The notes: generated from the sequence alone by a model not told the origin. A stretch of DNA of 64,000 nucleotides from Neocallimastix lanati (nom. inval.) (GCA_016946835.1 JACVTC010000008.1:1225001-1289000); one strand, 5' to 3'; counted from the first letter of the stretch, positions 41,527-53,900 are shown. Program-made: numbers and translations.

Positions 41527-41970
41527 TATTAGAGGTTAAGTACTATAAATTTATTGAAAACTTATACTTAATCTTTCAAGGTTTCGTGTAAGGGTTGATG
41601 GACAATTATCGGGAAATCATTTAGTATTGAGAAAGAAATAATGAGTATTCAATTTGATATCCATAAATGTGCCAGTCTAGTAGTACGAAGGGATAGTTTT
41701 CAAGATTCCATAATAATAATAAATAATCCCTACCTTTTATCTTTTCAAGTCAAGAGTTTCCTAAAAACGAATTGCTATACCTACTTAAGTGTACCGTTTT
41801 TCAAATGATTTAGAATTGAAACCAATTCAATCAGAGAATGAATAATAAAGTTAGAAAAAAATCACTTTATTCCAAGGATTTCTTAAGCATTCTCATATTT
41901 CTATCCCTATCAACGAATGTTATTTTCTGCTGTAGTCATGGGGAAAGTTTCATATTATGTACCTCTACAT
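41500..41970 (+). pseudogene. LINE remnant, RT pieces with internal deletion
   Basis: 41523-41640 matches 58955-59080 of the longer LINE copy (RT domain after the TKAYDS motif). It then jumps to a later part of the RT: FDIHKCASLVVR, and further on CYTYLSVPF, the Y-x-x-x-P-F element just after the RT core (compare 18650). Several stops and frameshifts. The jump implies an internal deletion of the catalytic centre. Confidence 0.7.
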
Positions 41971-41999
41971 GTATTATTTATTATTTATTACTCTATTAT

Positions 42000-42190
42000 T
42001 TAATTATTAAATATTAAATTATTTATTATTTATTATTTATTATTTATTATTTATTATTTATTATTTATTATTTATTATTTATTATTTATTATTTATTATT
42101 TATTATTTATTATTTATTATTTATTATTTATTATTTATTATTTATTATTTATTATTTATTATTTATTATTTATTATTTATTATTTATTAT
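42000..42190. repeat. 7-bp tandem array (TTATTTA)
   Basis: About 25 nearly perfect TTATTTA units in line. Simple repeat. Confidence 0.9.
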
Positions 42191-42999
42191 TTTTTATTTA
42201 TTATATTTTCATTACTATTATTTTTATTATTCTTTTTATTATAAATAAATTAATATTAACTATTTAGTCTTTTTTGTTTAGGAAGTAATAAAGAAAATAT
42301 TTAAAACATATTATTTTTTAATAATTAGCACATTTTTATTTATTTCTAAATCTAATTATATTTTATTTATTTATTTATTTATTTGTTTATTTATTTAATT
42401 ATAAATTATTGTATTAAAAAATATTTAAAATTTTATGGCGTTAAATTGTAATGATAAATAGGCCTCATTACAAAATGCAACTTTTTGAAATGCACCACAA
42501 TCATAAAATTAATAATATTATTTTTTCCAATTTAAAGTTTAATAATTTAGATATAATAATTCATTTTTATTTATTAAAATAGCAAATATTAGATGTTGTT
42601 TCTTTGGTAATTATTGTAAAATCTAATAAAAGAAAATGAATAAATAAAAAAATTAATATTAATTTCTAAATTTTTTTTCAAATGAAAACAAATATTATAA
42701 ATATTATTTTAATTTTAGTATTGAATATTATTATTATTATTATTATTATTAGTTCTATTTTTTATTAAGAAAAAAAATAATAATAATAAAAAATATTTTA
42801 TATTTAATTCTTTCCTAATAATAATAAAAAAATTTATATTTTATATTTAGTTCTTTTCAAATCTATCTGTATTAGTTTATAAAAAAATGGACTTAATATT
42901 AATTTAATTTAATTTATAACAATAATTTTAAAATTTAATATTTAAATTTTTTTTTTTGAAAAAAAAGGAACTAAAAATTTTATAAAAAAATTATTTTTT

Positions 43000-43050
<51 letters not shown>

Positions 43051-43079
43051 TAAAATTTTATTTATTTTCCTTTATTAGT

Positions 43080-43251
43080 TTATACAATTAAAATTTTTCA
43101 AAATATATATTATACTATATATATTTTTATTAATAGTTATTAATAGTTATTAATATTATAAAATTTTAAATAATATTTTGATAATTTTAAAAAAATTATT
43201 ATTTTTTATAATTAATAAATAAAAAAAAATATAAATATCATTATAATTTTA
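43080..43251 (+). promoter_or_regulatory. Conserved 5' flank of the ankyrin genes
   Basis: The roughly 170 bp before each of the three ankyrin starts (here, about 48455-48623 and about 53735-53900) stay nearly identical, with ATATATTATACTATATATATTT about 140 bp before the ATG and an A-rich stretch directly before it. This is a candidate core promoter and leader. Conservation may simply reflect recent duplication. Confidence 0.35.
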
Positions 43252-44961
43252 ATGGCTCAAATTATTAATGAAGTTTTAGGTGGAATTGAAGTTTTATCAT
43301 CTGATGAAGAATATGAAATGTATTTATCGACTTCGGAAGCAGATGATGAAAGTTTAACTACTGTTATTGGAGGTGATCAAGATAATGATGACAATATTTT
43401 ACCTCAGTCTGATAATCTTACTATAAATGAAAATAATAATAATAATATTGTGAAAATTAATGAAAATAATAATAATGGTGAATTTCCACTTCTCTGTGCA
43501 ATTGAAAACGATCAAATTGAATTAGTTAAATTATTAATGAATTATGCTAATGAAAATGATATCTTTCTGAGAATAAATAAAAAGAACAATGAAGGTACTT
43601 ATCCACTTTTGGCATCCATAATTGTAGATAATATTGAGATAGTTAAATTAATAATTGATTATGCCAACAAGAACGATATTGTTTTGAAAATTAATGATAA
43701 GAATGAGAAAGGACAAACTCCTTTACTCTGTGCCATTCAAAGAAATAATATTGAAATGGTTAAATTATTATTTGATTATGCCAATAATAACGAAATTACT
43801 TTGAAACTTAATGAAGAAAATAATGAAAAGAATTATCCTCTTCTTAGTGCGGTTATTAATGATAATATTGACATGGTTAAATTATTAATCGATCAAGCTA
43901 AAATATATGGTATTACTCTGAAAGTAAAAGAAGAAGATAACAATATGAAGTATCCATTCTTTTGTGCAGTTGAAAATAATAATATTGATATGGTTAATTT
44001 ACTCGTAGATTATGCTAATCAATATGATATAGTTTTTGATATAAATAAACAAGATGATCGTGGTGATTATCCAATTTTAACGGCGATTACATATAATAAC
44101 ATTGATATGATTAAATGTTTAATTCAATATGCTGAAACTAAAAAAATTATTTTGAACCTTAATGGCATTAATAATGAAAGTAATTATCCATTTTTAAGAG
44201 TCATTATTAACAAAAATGTAGAAATGATGAAATTATTAGAAAGTTATGCTAATGCTAATGATATCATTTTGAAAATAAATAATGAAAGTAATAACAATAG
44301 TAATGATTCATTTTTAAATGTTTTTGAAGCAAGTGATGATAAAATAAAACAATTAGTAATGGATTATGCTATTAATAGTAATCAATTTGAAGTTATTAAA
44401 TCATTAATTTATTATAGCATTGAACATAATATTGACTTGAAAATGAATGAAAAGAATTATGATGGAAATTACTTATTATTAAAATTTATTAATAAAGATA
44501 ATACTGAAATGGTTAAATTATTAATTGAATACTCCTATAAAATGGAAAAGATTTTGAAAACAAATATAAAGAATGAACAAGGAGATAATCCACTTTTGAA
44601 AGCAATTGAAAATGATAATATTGAAATAGTTGAAAATTTGATAGATTATGCGATTAAAAATGACACGATATTAAAAATTAATGAAAAGAATAAAAATAAT
44701 GATTATCCATTATTGAAAGCTTCAGAAAATAATAATACTGAAATGATAAAAATATTAATTGATTATGCCAATAAAAATGATATTATTTTAAAAATTAATG
44801 ATGAAAATAACGACGGATACTCCGTAATTAAATATGCAGATGAAAATAATAATGGAGATATAATTAAATTATTAATTGATTATGCCAATAAAAATGATAT
44901 TAAATTAAAAATGATAGAAGTTGATGAAAAAGAAAAACAATATCTTTTAGTTGAATCTTAG
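43252..44961 (+). CDS. Ankyrin-repeat protein, tandem copy 1
   Basis: 569-codon intronless gene. Residues 1-75 are acidic and Ser/Asn-rich without repeats (SSDEEYEMYLSTSEADDES). The rest is about 13 ankyrin-type repeats of 37-40 residues, typically G-x-Y/T-P-L-L-x-A-I-x-x-x-N-I-E-M-V-K-L-L-I-x-Y-A followed by an Asn/Lys-rich loop. A degenerate stretch lies near residues 330-400, and repeats continue to the end. No signal peptide, membrane segment or catalytic domain is seen. Ankyrin repeats are protein-binding scaffolds; the partner is unknown. Compared with copies 2 and 3, about 20 and 15 residues differ. All three copies are uninterrupted. Confidence 0.9.
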   Translation: MAQIINEVLGGIEVLSSDEEYEMYLSTSEADDESLTTVIGGDQDNDDNILPQSDNLTINENNNNNIVKINENNNNGEFPLLCAIENDQIELVKLLMNYANENDIFLRINKKNNEGTYPLLASIIVDNIEIVKLIIDYANKNDIVLKINDKNEKGQTPLLCAIQRNNIEMVKLLFDYANNNEITLKLNEENNEKNYPLLSAVINDNIDMVKLLIDQAKIYGITLKVKEEDNNMKYPFFCAVENNNIDMVNLLVDYANQYDIVFDINKQDDRGDYPILTAITYNNIDMIKCLIQYAETKKIILNLNGINNESNYPFLRVIINKNVEMMKLLESYANANDIILKINNESNNNSNDSFLNVFEASDDKIKQLVMDYAINSNQFEVIKSLIYYSIEHNIDLKMNEKNYDGNYLLLKFINKDNTEMVKLLIEYSYKMEKILKTNIKNEQGDNPLLKAIENDNIEIVENLIDYAIKNDTILKINEKNKNNDYPLLKASENNNTEMIKILIDYANKNDIILKINDENNDGYSVIKYADENNNGDIIKLLIDYANKNDIKLKMIEVDEKEKQYLLVES

Positions 44962-45344
44962 TTATATTATTATTATTATTATTATTGTTCATATAATTAT
45001 TATTATTTAAATAACTAAATATTTAAAATAAAATTAAATAAATTTAAAATTTTTATTTCCTATAAATATAAATATTTTTTTACTTTTAAATTTTTATTAA
45101 TAATAAATTTGATAAATTTTAATTTATTAATAATAAAAAGTTTAAACAATTTTATATAATAATTTGTATAGAAATGTATTAAGTTAATAAATAGATTAAT
45201 AAATAAATTAATAAAAAAATTAAAAAATAATGACAAATTAATATTAAATAAATGAGCAAGCATGAAAAAACACAGTTATGAGTACTGTTAAATGAATTGC
45301 ATGTGTATCAGATGTAGTATAAATAACAAATATATACACATGCA

Positions 45345-45381
<37 letters not shown>

Positions 45382-45470
45382 TTTTTGTGTTCATTTTTAA
45401 AATAAAAAAATCAAAATATATTCTTTAAAAATAATAAATTTTTTGAAATTTTTATTATATACAACATAAT
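44962..45470. other. 3' flank of ankyrin copy 1
   Basis: AT-rich spacer conserved in units 2 and 3. It contains a small conserved block at about 45245-45345 (GAATTGCATGTGTATCAGAT). Its minus strand in unit 3 keeps a frame reading SDTHAIHFTALITTFF; in unit 1 the related frame is broken. No gene is claimed. Confidence 0.5.
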
Positions 45471-46585
45471 GATAATGACTTATATAAGGTGTACTAAGTA
45501 CAATTTTCTGTAATTCTAATGATAAAAAATGGTTATCCTTTCACATGGCTTCATAATCACACTAATTATCCATTTTCCCTTCTTCTTATAGTGAATTCGC
45601 TTCTAATGTTTCTCAACATAGTCTGGATAATGAATACTGGGTAAATTTATTTGGAATTAATCCTAATAATAATCCTACATGGGAAATTAATGATCATATT
45701 ACTATGGAAGAAATTCAAAACACTGTGTTTGATATGAAAAAAATAAAGCTCCTGGCCTCGATGATATTCCGATTGAATTCTTTAAAGCCTTCTTTAGTAA
45801 ATCTGATTTATCCGATAATCAAGATGATTCTTCAGTTGTTTCACTACTCTAATTATGCTAAACGTTTACTTTCATTATTTAACAAAAATCTAGGATGGCG
45901 ATTTCCCTGACTTAACATTTCAATATCTAAAGTATCAATTAGGATTCTTTTGGATTTCTCGAATTAGGTGTGGTTTTAAATTTTACATTAGTATTTCCAT
46001 TTATAGTAATATAGCCTCAGAAGATTTCCCTAAATGTTGCCCATGTTGTGGTGTTAGTGTACCTAGCTTTTCTCACTGGATCTTTGCCTGTAAAGAATTG
46101 GAAAATTACAGAAATAAATCTTTACCTTTTCTAGATGATCTCTTTTTGAAGTTTGCAATGATAATTGAACAAAATTTCCTTGGATGTTTCTTTAGATTCA
46201 GAAAAGGATTATGATAATAATATTTAATATTTTATATTGAGTGCTCTTCTTGGCGAGCATTCAATATATAAAAAAATTAAAGTAAATGATGGGGAACAAA
46301 GACAATTAGTTGACAATATTTTTAAACAAAGTTCAATTTCGTCGAATGTTTCGTATTATGTGGGGATTGCGGAGTTTCTAACAAACGATAATACCATTAA
46401 TTTATCGATCCATTAGATTGATGATGAAATGGTATTCCGTTGAATCTAACGTTTCTAAGAGCATCGGCATCGAAGTGATAAGGAATGAATTTTCACCTCC
46501 CGGTGAAAGATCTGATACAGATTCGTTTGATAACACTAATACTGAAATTATTACTCGCAATAATGGACGCGGGTGTTATCATTGA
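45470..46585 (+). pseudogene. Doubly deleted LINE remnant, unit 1
   Basis: A mosaic of one LINE in order. A short endonuclease piece (TTCACATGGCTTCATAATCA, compare 57778) comes first. Next is the RT N-terminus with KAPGLDDIPIEFF-like sequence (about 45745-45790, in a shifted frame). The sequence then jumps at about 45895 to the C-terminal WISRIRCGFKF and Cys-cluster region. A C-terminal tail (VSYYVGIAEFL ... TEIITRNNGRGCYH) ends at TGA near 46583. The catalytic RT core is missing. Same structure as 50820-51954. Confidence 0.8.
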
Positions 46586-47266
46586 TGAATAGGAAAAGTT
46601 AGAGGCTATTACTTCTAACGCACTTTTATAATTATATAATATATAATATTTTATTTCATGTATTTGAATTTTTTTCATTTAAATGATATAATTTTATTAT
46701 TACTATAAATTAAATAAAGTTATTTTCTAAGTTTAAAAAAAAATTTATTATACATTTACTATTTAGTACAGAAGTTATTAATAAAAATATACAAATAAAA
46801 CTATTAAATAGAAATTATTCATAAGATTAATGATATTATAGATATAAAAATTATTAAAAAAGATATAAAAATTAAAATAATAATAAAAATATTACAAAGA
46901 AATACTGATAAAGATATTTTTTAATATTTTTTTTTTTAAATTAAATTATTAAAAATCTATAATTGCCAAAGAAATCAGATAATCTTTTTCATTTGATCAT
47001 TACTTTTGTCATTTATTTCTAATTTGTAATCATATTATTTAAATTAATTTAGCATTTTAAGTATAGTTTAGCAATATCATTGTAAGGTCTTACATTATTA
47101 ATTAATTTTGATTTCATAGTTTTTGTATTTTTAAATTAAAATATTGATTTAATTAGTTTTTGCTAATTCTTATTTATTATTTATTATTTATTTATATTTT
47201 TTTATTTATTTATCAATTATTAATTATTATTTAATATTTAATATTTATTTATTATTTGTTATTTAA

Positions 47267-47314
<48 letters not shown>

Positions 47315-47775
47315 TTTTTTTTTTTTTTTAAATCAATTTTTTACTTTTTACATATTAATAAAACTAACTCTTTATTTTTAATATTGATTCGAATCAATCT
47401 AATGGACATAATAGTAAATGAATAAAAATTACTATCAAATAAAAGTACATCCTAGTATAATTAAATGTTTAATCATAGAAATAGAAAATATTAGCAAACT
47501 ACTATTAACTTATTTAATCATGAAAGACTCCTTTAAAAATTTTAATAAAAATAAATATATATATTATATGAAAAGTATTTATGTCATTACTTTTTTATAA
47601 GAATAATTATAAATTCTTTATCTAGCATTTAAATTATTTAAAAAACTATTAATTTTACATAACCAATTTTACAAACTCTATCAAAAAGGATATAATAATA
47701 AACTATATTATAGATATATATATATAATAGTTTTTAACATTTCTTTTGATTCTTTCTTTTAGGAACAATTAAATA

Positions 47776-47811
<36 letters not shown>

Positions 47812-47860
47812 TATTTATTTATTTATTTACTTAGGTAAAGTTGTATTAATAAATATTTAA
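46586..47860. other. AT-rich inter-unit spacer
   Basis: Duplicated almost unchanged at 51955-53340. It includes TTATTTA/ATT microsatellites near 47180-47320, the 16-bp palindrome ATTGATTCGAATCAAT at 47383-47398, and a 60-codon open frame at 47418-47600 that is probably not a gene. Confidence 0.55.
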
Positions 47861-48240
47861 AAATTTATTTTATATTTAGTTCTTTTCTAATAATAATAAA
47901 AATTTATTTTATATTTAGTTCTTTTCTAATAATAATAAAAATTTATTTTATATTTAGTTCTTTTCTAATAATAATAAAAATTTATTTTATATTTAGTTCT
48001 TTTCTAATAATAATAAAAATTTATTTTATATTTAGTTCTTTTCTAATAATAATAAAAATTTATTTTATATTTAGTTCTTTTCTAATAATAATAAAAATTT
48101 ATTTTATATTTAGTTCTTTTCTAATAATAATAAAAATTTATTTTATATTTAGTTCTTTTCTAATAATAATAAAAATTTATTTTATATTTAGTTCTTTTCT
48201 AATAATAATAAAAATTTATTTTATATTTAGTTCTTTTCTA
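47860..48240 (+). repeat. 39-bp minisatellite, about ten copies
   Basis: Unit: AAAAATTTATTTTATATTTA GTTCTTTTCTAATAATAAT. The marker AGTTCTTTTC starts at 47878 and recurs every 39 bp up to 48229 (ten times), nearly without change. The matching places upstream of ankyrin copies 1 and 3 (about 42740-42870 and 53410-53510) hold only two or three diverged units. The array therefore expanded after duplication, about 400 bp upstream of the copy 2 start. Confidence 0.93.
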
Positions 48241-48623
48241 ATCTGTATTAGTTCCAAAAATTGGACTTAATAATTTAATTTAATTTAATTTAAGCCAATA
48301 ATTTTAAATTTAAATATTTGAATTTCTTTTTTTATTTTTTTAAAAAAAAATATTTTTGAACAAAACAAAAATAAAATAAAAAAAAAAGGAACTAAAAATT
48401 TTATATAAAAAATATTATTTTTTCCTTTTTTTTTAAATTTTTATTTATTTCTCTTTATTATCTTATAAAATTAAAATTTTTTGAAATATATATTATACTA
48501 TATATATTTTTATTAATAGTTATTAATATTTTGAAATTTTAAATAATATTTTGATAATTTTAAAAAAATTATTATTTTTTATAATTAATAAATAAAAAAA
48601 AAATAAATATAATTATAATTTTC

Positions 48624-50333
48624 ATGGCTCAAATTACTAATGAAGTTATAGGTGGAATTGAAGTTTTATCATCTGATGAAGAATATGAAATGTATTTATC
48701 GACTTCGGAAGCAGATGATGAAAGTTTAACTACTGTTATTGGAGGTGATCAAGATAATGATGACAATATTTTATCTCAGTCTGATAATCTTACTATAAAT
48801 GAAAATAATAATAATAATATTGTGAAAATTAATGAAAGTAATAACAATGGTGAATTTCCACTTCTCTGTGCAATTGAAAATGGTCAAGTTGAATTAGTTA
48901 AATTATTGATGAATTATGCTAATGAAAATGATATCTTTCTGAGAATAAATAAAAAGAACAATGAAGGTACTTATCCACTTTTGGCATCTATAATTGTAGA
49001 TAATATTGAGATGGTTAAATTAATAATTGATTATGCCAACAAGAACGATATTGTTTTGAAAATTAATGATAAGAATGAGAAAGGACAAAGTCCTTTACTC
49101 TGTGCCATTCAAAGAAATAATATTGAAATGGTTAAATTATTATTTGATTATGCCAATAATAACGAAATTACTTTGAAACTTAATGAAGAAAATAATGAAA
49201 AGAATTATCCTCTTCTTGGTGCGGTTATTAATGATAATATTGACATGGTTAAATTATTAATCCATCAAGCTAAAATATATGGTATTACTCTGAAAGTAAA
49301 AGAAGAAGATAACAATATGAAGTATCCATTCTTTTGTGCAGTTGAAAATAATAATATTGATATGGTTAATTTACTCGTAGATTATGCTAATCAATATGAT
49401 ATAGTTTTTGATATAAATAAACAAGATGATTGTGGTGATTATCCAATTTTAACGGCGATTACTCATGATAAAATTGATATGATTAAATGTTTAATTCAAT
49501 ATGCTGAAACTAAAAAAATTATTTTGAACCTTAATGGCATTAATAATGAAAGTAATTATCCATTTTTAAGAGTCATTATTAACAAAAATGTAGAAATGAT
49601 GAAATTATTAGAAAGTTATGCTAATGCTAATGATATCATTTTGAAAATAAATAATGAAAGTAATAACAATAGTAATGATTCATTTTTAAGTGTTTTTGAA
49701 ACAAGTGATGATAAAATAAAACAATTAGTAATGGATTATGCTATTAATAGTAATCAATTTGAAGTTATTAAATCATTAATTTATTATAGCATTGAACATA
49801 ATATTGACTTGAAAATGAATGAAAAGAATAATGATGGAAATTACTTATTATTAAAATTTATTAATAAAGATAATACTGAAATGGTTAAATTATTAATTGA
49901 ATACTCCTATAAAATGGAAAAGATTTTGAAAACAAATATAAAGAATGAACAAGGAGATAATCCACTTTTGAAAGCAATTGAAAATAATAATATTGAAATA
50001 GTTGAAAATTTGATAGATTATGCAATTAAAAATGACACGATATTAAAAATTAATGAAAAGAATAAAAATAATGATTATCCATTATTGAAAGCTTCAGAAA
50101 ATAATAATACTGAAATGATAAAATTATTAATTGATTATGCCAATAAAAATGATATTATTTTGAAAATTAATGATGAAAATAACAACGGATACTCCGTAAT
50201 TAAATATGCAGATGAAAATAATAATGGAGATATAATTAAATTATTAATTGATTATGCCAATAAAAATGATATTAAATTAAAAATGATAGAAGTTGATGAA
50301 AAAGAGAAACAATATCTTTTAGTTGAATCTTAG
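48624..50333 (+). CDS. Ankyrin-repeat protein, tandem copy 2
   Basis: 569 codons, no introns, same architecture as copy 1: an acidic N-terminal region to about residue 75, then about 13 ankyrin repeats. It has the largest number of private changes of the three (for example Thr5, Ile9, Ser71, His and Cys replacements in the middle repeats, THDKID in place of TYNNID). No frame break. The minisatellite lies just upstream of its conserved 5' flank, so its expression could differ from the other copies. Function unknown. Confidence 0.9.
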   Translation: MAQITNEVIGGIEVLSSDEEYEMYLSTSEADDESLTTVIGGDQDNDDNILSQSDNLTINENNNNNIVKINESNNNGEFPLLCAIENGQVELVKLLMNYANENDIFLRINKKNNEGTYPLLASIIVDNIEMVKLIIDYANKNDIVLKINDKNEKGQSPLLCAIQRNNIEMVKLLFDYANNNEITLKLNEENNEKNYPLLGAVINDNIDMVKLLIHQAKIYGITLKVKEEDNNMKYPFFCAVENNNIDMVNLLVDYANQYDIVFDINKQDDCGDYPILTAITHDKIDMIKCLIQYAETKKIILNLNGINNESNYPFLRVIINKNVEMMKLLESYANANDIILKINNESNNNSNDSFLSVFETSDDKIKQLVMDYAINSNQFEVIKSLIYYSIEHNIDLKMNEKNNDGNYLLLKFINKDNTEMVKLLIEYSYKMEKILKTNIKNEQGDNPLLKAIENNNIEIVENLIDYAIKNDTILKINEKNKNNDYPLLKASENNNTEMIKLLIDYANKNDIILKINDENNNGYSVIKYADENNNGDIIKLLIDYANKNDIKLKMIEVDEKEKQYLLVES

Positions 50334-50820
50334 TTATTTTATTATTATTATTATTGTTCATATAATTATTATTATTTAAATAACTAAATATTTAAAATAA
50401 AATTAAATAAATTTAAAATTTTTATTCCCTGTAAATATATATATTTTTTTACTTTTAAATTTTTATTAATAATAAATTTGATAAATTTTATTTTAATTTA
50501 TTAATAATAAAAAGTTTAAACAATTTTATATAATAATTTGTATAGAAATGTATTAAGTTAATAAATAGATTAATAAATAAATTAATAAAAAAATTAATAA
50601 ATAATGACAAATTAATATTAAATAAATGAGCAAGCATGAAAAAACACAGTTATGAGTACTGTTAAATGAATTGCATGTATATGAGATGTAGTATAAATAA
50701 TTAATATATACACATGCATAAGATTTTTTTTTTTTAATTCTTTTTATATTTATTTTTGAAATAAAAAAATCAAAATATATTCTTTAAAAATAATAAATTT
50801 TTTGAAATTTTTATTATATA
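50334..50820. other. 3' flank of ankyrin copy 2
   Basis: Nearly the same as 44962-45470. No gene seen. Confidence 0.5.
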
Positions 50821-51954
50821 CAACACAATGATAATGACTTATAATGACTTATATAAGGTGTACTAAGTACAATTTTCTGTAATTCTAATGATAAACAATG
50901 GTTATCCTTTCACATGGTTTCATAATCACACTAATTATCCATTTTCCCTTCTTCTTATAGTGAATTCTCTTCTAATGTTTCTCAACATAGTCTGGATAAT
51001 GAATACTGGGTAAATTTATTTGGAATTAATCCTAATAATAATCCTACATGGGATATTAATGATCATATTACTATGGAAGAAATTCAAAACACTGTGTTTG
51101 ATATGAAAAAAATAAAGCTCCTGGCCCCGATGATATTCCGATTGAATTCTTTAAAGCCTTCTTTAGTAAATTTGATTTATCCGATAATCAAGATGATTTT
51201 TCAGTTGTTTCACTACTCTAATTATGCTAAACGTTTACTTTCATTATTTAACAAAAATCTAGGATGGCGATTTCCCTGACTTAACATTTCAATATCCTAA
51301 GTATTAATTATGATTCTTTTGGATTTCTCGAATTAGGTGTGGTTTTAAATTTTACATTAGTATTTCCATTTAAAGTAATATAGTCTCAGAAGATTTCCCT
51401 AAATGTTGCCCATGTTGTGGTGTTAGTGTACCTAGCTTTTCTCAGTGGATCTTTGCCTGTAAAGAATTGGAAAATTACAGAAATAAATCTTTACCTTTTC
51501 TAGATGATCTCTTTTTGAAGTTTGCAATGATAATTGAACAAAATTCCTTGGATGTTTCTTTAGATTCAGAAAAGGATTATGATAATAATATTTATTATTT
51601 TATATTGAGTGCTCTTCTTGGCGGGCATTCAATGTATAAAAAAAATTAAAGTTAATGATGGGGAACGAAGACAATTAGTTGACAATATTTTTAAACAAAG
51701 TTCAATTTCGTCGAATGTTTCGTATTATGTGGGGATTGCGGAGTTTCTAACAAACGATAATACCATTAATTTATCGATCCATTAGATTGATGATGAAATG
51801 GTATTCCGTTGAATCTAACGTTGCTAAGAGCATCGGCATCGAAGTGATAATGAATGAATTTTCACCTCCATGTGAAAGATCTGATACAAATTCGTTTGAT
51901 AACACTAATACTGAAATTATTACTCGCAATAATGGACGCGGGTGTTATCATTGA
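50820..51954 (+). pseudogene. Doubly deleted LINE remnant, unit 2
   Basis: Same joined pieces and the same deletion points as 45470-46585: endonuclease scrap, RT N-terminus with KAPGPDDIPIEFF-like sequence at about 51115-51160, then the C-terminal Cys region and tail. A short extra duplication (ATAATGACTTAT twice) occurs near 50830. The tail frame around 51467-51649 is open longer than in unit 1. It was copied with the ankyrin gene, not inserted separately. Confidence 0.8.
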
Positions 51955-52639
51955 TGAATAGGAAAAGTTAGAGGCTATTACTTCTAACGCACTTTTATAA
52001 TTATATAATATATAATATTTTATTTCATGTATTTGAATTTTTTTCATTTAAATGATATAATTTTATTATTACTATAAATTAAATAAAGTTATTTTCTAAG
52101 TTTAAAAAAAATTTTATTATACATTTACTATTTAGTACAGAAGTTATTAATAAAAATATACAAATAAAACTATTAAATAGAAATTATTCATAAGATTAAT
52201 GATATTATAGATTTAAAAATTATTAAAAAAGATATAAAAATTAAAATAATAATAAAAATATTACAAAGAAATACTGATAAAGATATTTTTTAATATTTTT
52301 TTTTTTTAAATTAAATTATTAAAAATCTATAATTGCCAAAGAAATCAGATAATCTTTTTCATTTGATCATTACTTTTGTCATTTATTTCTAATTTGTATT
52401 CATATTATTTAAATAAATTTAGCATTTAAAGTATAGTTTAGAAATATCATTGTAAGGTCTTACATTATTAATTAATTTTGATTTCATAGTTTTTGTATTT
52501 TTAAATTAAAATATTGATTTCATTAGTTTTTGCTAGTTCTTATTTATTATTTACTATTTATTATTTATTATTTATTATTTATTATTTATTTATTAATTAT
52601 TATTTAATATTTAATATTTATTTATTATTTGTTATTTAA

Positions 52640-52699
<60 letters not shown>

Positions 52700-53900
52700 T
52701 TTTTTTTTTTTTTTTTTTTTTAAATCAATTTTTTACTTTTTACATATTAATAAAACTAACTCTTTATTTTTAATATTGATTCGAATCAATCTAATGGACA
52801 TAATAGTAAATGTATAAAAATTACTATCAAATAAAAGTACATCCTAGTATTTTTAATATTGATTCGAATCAATCTAATGGACATAATAGTAAATGAATAA
52901 AAATTACTATCAAATAAAAGTACATCCTAGTATAATTAAATGTTTAATCATAGAAATAGAAAATATTAGCAAACTACTATTAACTTATTTAATCATGAAA
53001 GACTCCTTTAAAAATTTTAATAAAAATAAATATATATATTATATGAAAAGTATTTATGTCATTACTTTTTTATAAGAATAATTATAAATTCTTTATCTAG
53101 CATTTAAATTATTTAAAAAACTATTAATTTTACATAACCAATTTTACAAACTCTATCAAAAAGGATATAATAATAAACTATATTATATATATATATATAT
53201 AATAGTTTTTAACATTTCTTTTGATTCTTTCTTTTAGGAACAATTAAATAAAATTATTTATTTATTAATTTATTTATTAATTTATTTATTTTTATATTTA
53301 TTTATTTATTTACTTATGTATAGTTGTATTAATAAATATTTAGAAATTTATGGCGTTAAATTACAACAAATATAAACATTACGAAATGCAACAATAAAAA
53401 TAGAAATTTTTATATTTTATTTAGTTCTTCTATAATAATAATAAAAATTAATTTTATATTTAGTTCTTTTTTAATAATAATAAAAATTTATTTTATATTT
53501 AGTTCTTTTCCAATCTGTATTAGTTCCAAAAATTAGACTTAATAATTTAATTTAATTTAATTTAAGCCAATAATTTTAAATTTAAATATTTGAATTCCTT
53601 TTTTTCTTTTTTTAAAAAAAAATTTTTTTTGAACAAAACAAAAATAAAATAAAAAAAAAAAACTAAAAATTTTATATAAAAAAAATTATTTTTTCCTTTT
53701 TTTTTAAATTTTTATTTATTTCTCTTTATTACCTTATACAATTAAAATTTTTAGAAATATATATTATACTATATATATTTTTATTAATAGTTATTAATAT
53801 TATAAAATTTTAAATAATATTTTGATAATTTTAAAAAAATTATTATTTTTTATAATTAATAAATAAAAAAAAAAAAAAAATAAATATCATTATAATTTTA
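51955..53900. other. AT-rich inter-unit spacer with ATT run
   Basis: Copy of the unit 1-2 spacer. It has a longer ATT run ending in poly-T (52644-52722), the 83-bp duplication at 52765-52933, and a GCGTTAAATT box at 53350 with ACGAAATGCAAC at about 53380. No supported gene. Confidence 0.55.
52765..52933 (+). repeat. 83-bp tandem duplication with palindrome
   Basis: The segment TATTTTTAATATTGATTCGA... is present twice at a period of 83 bp (starts 52765 and 52848). Each copy carries the 16-bp palindrome ATTGATTCGAATCAAT. The matching spacer at 47375-47457 has one copy only. Confidence 0.9.

Noticed and set aside
46493-46678. Minus-strand 61-codon frame, repeated at 51862-52047
   Set aside because: It overlaps the antisense of the LINE C-terminal tail. 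The plus strand explains it better.
47860-48240. CRISPR-like regular repeat
   Set aside because: The 39-bp units are directly adjacent without variable spacers, and the genome is eukaryotic. It is a minisatellite.
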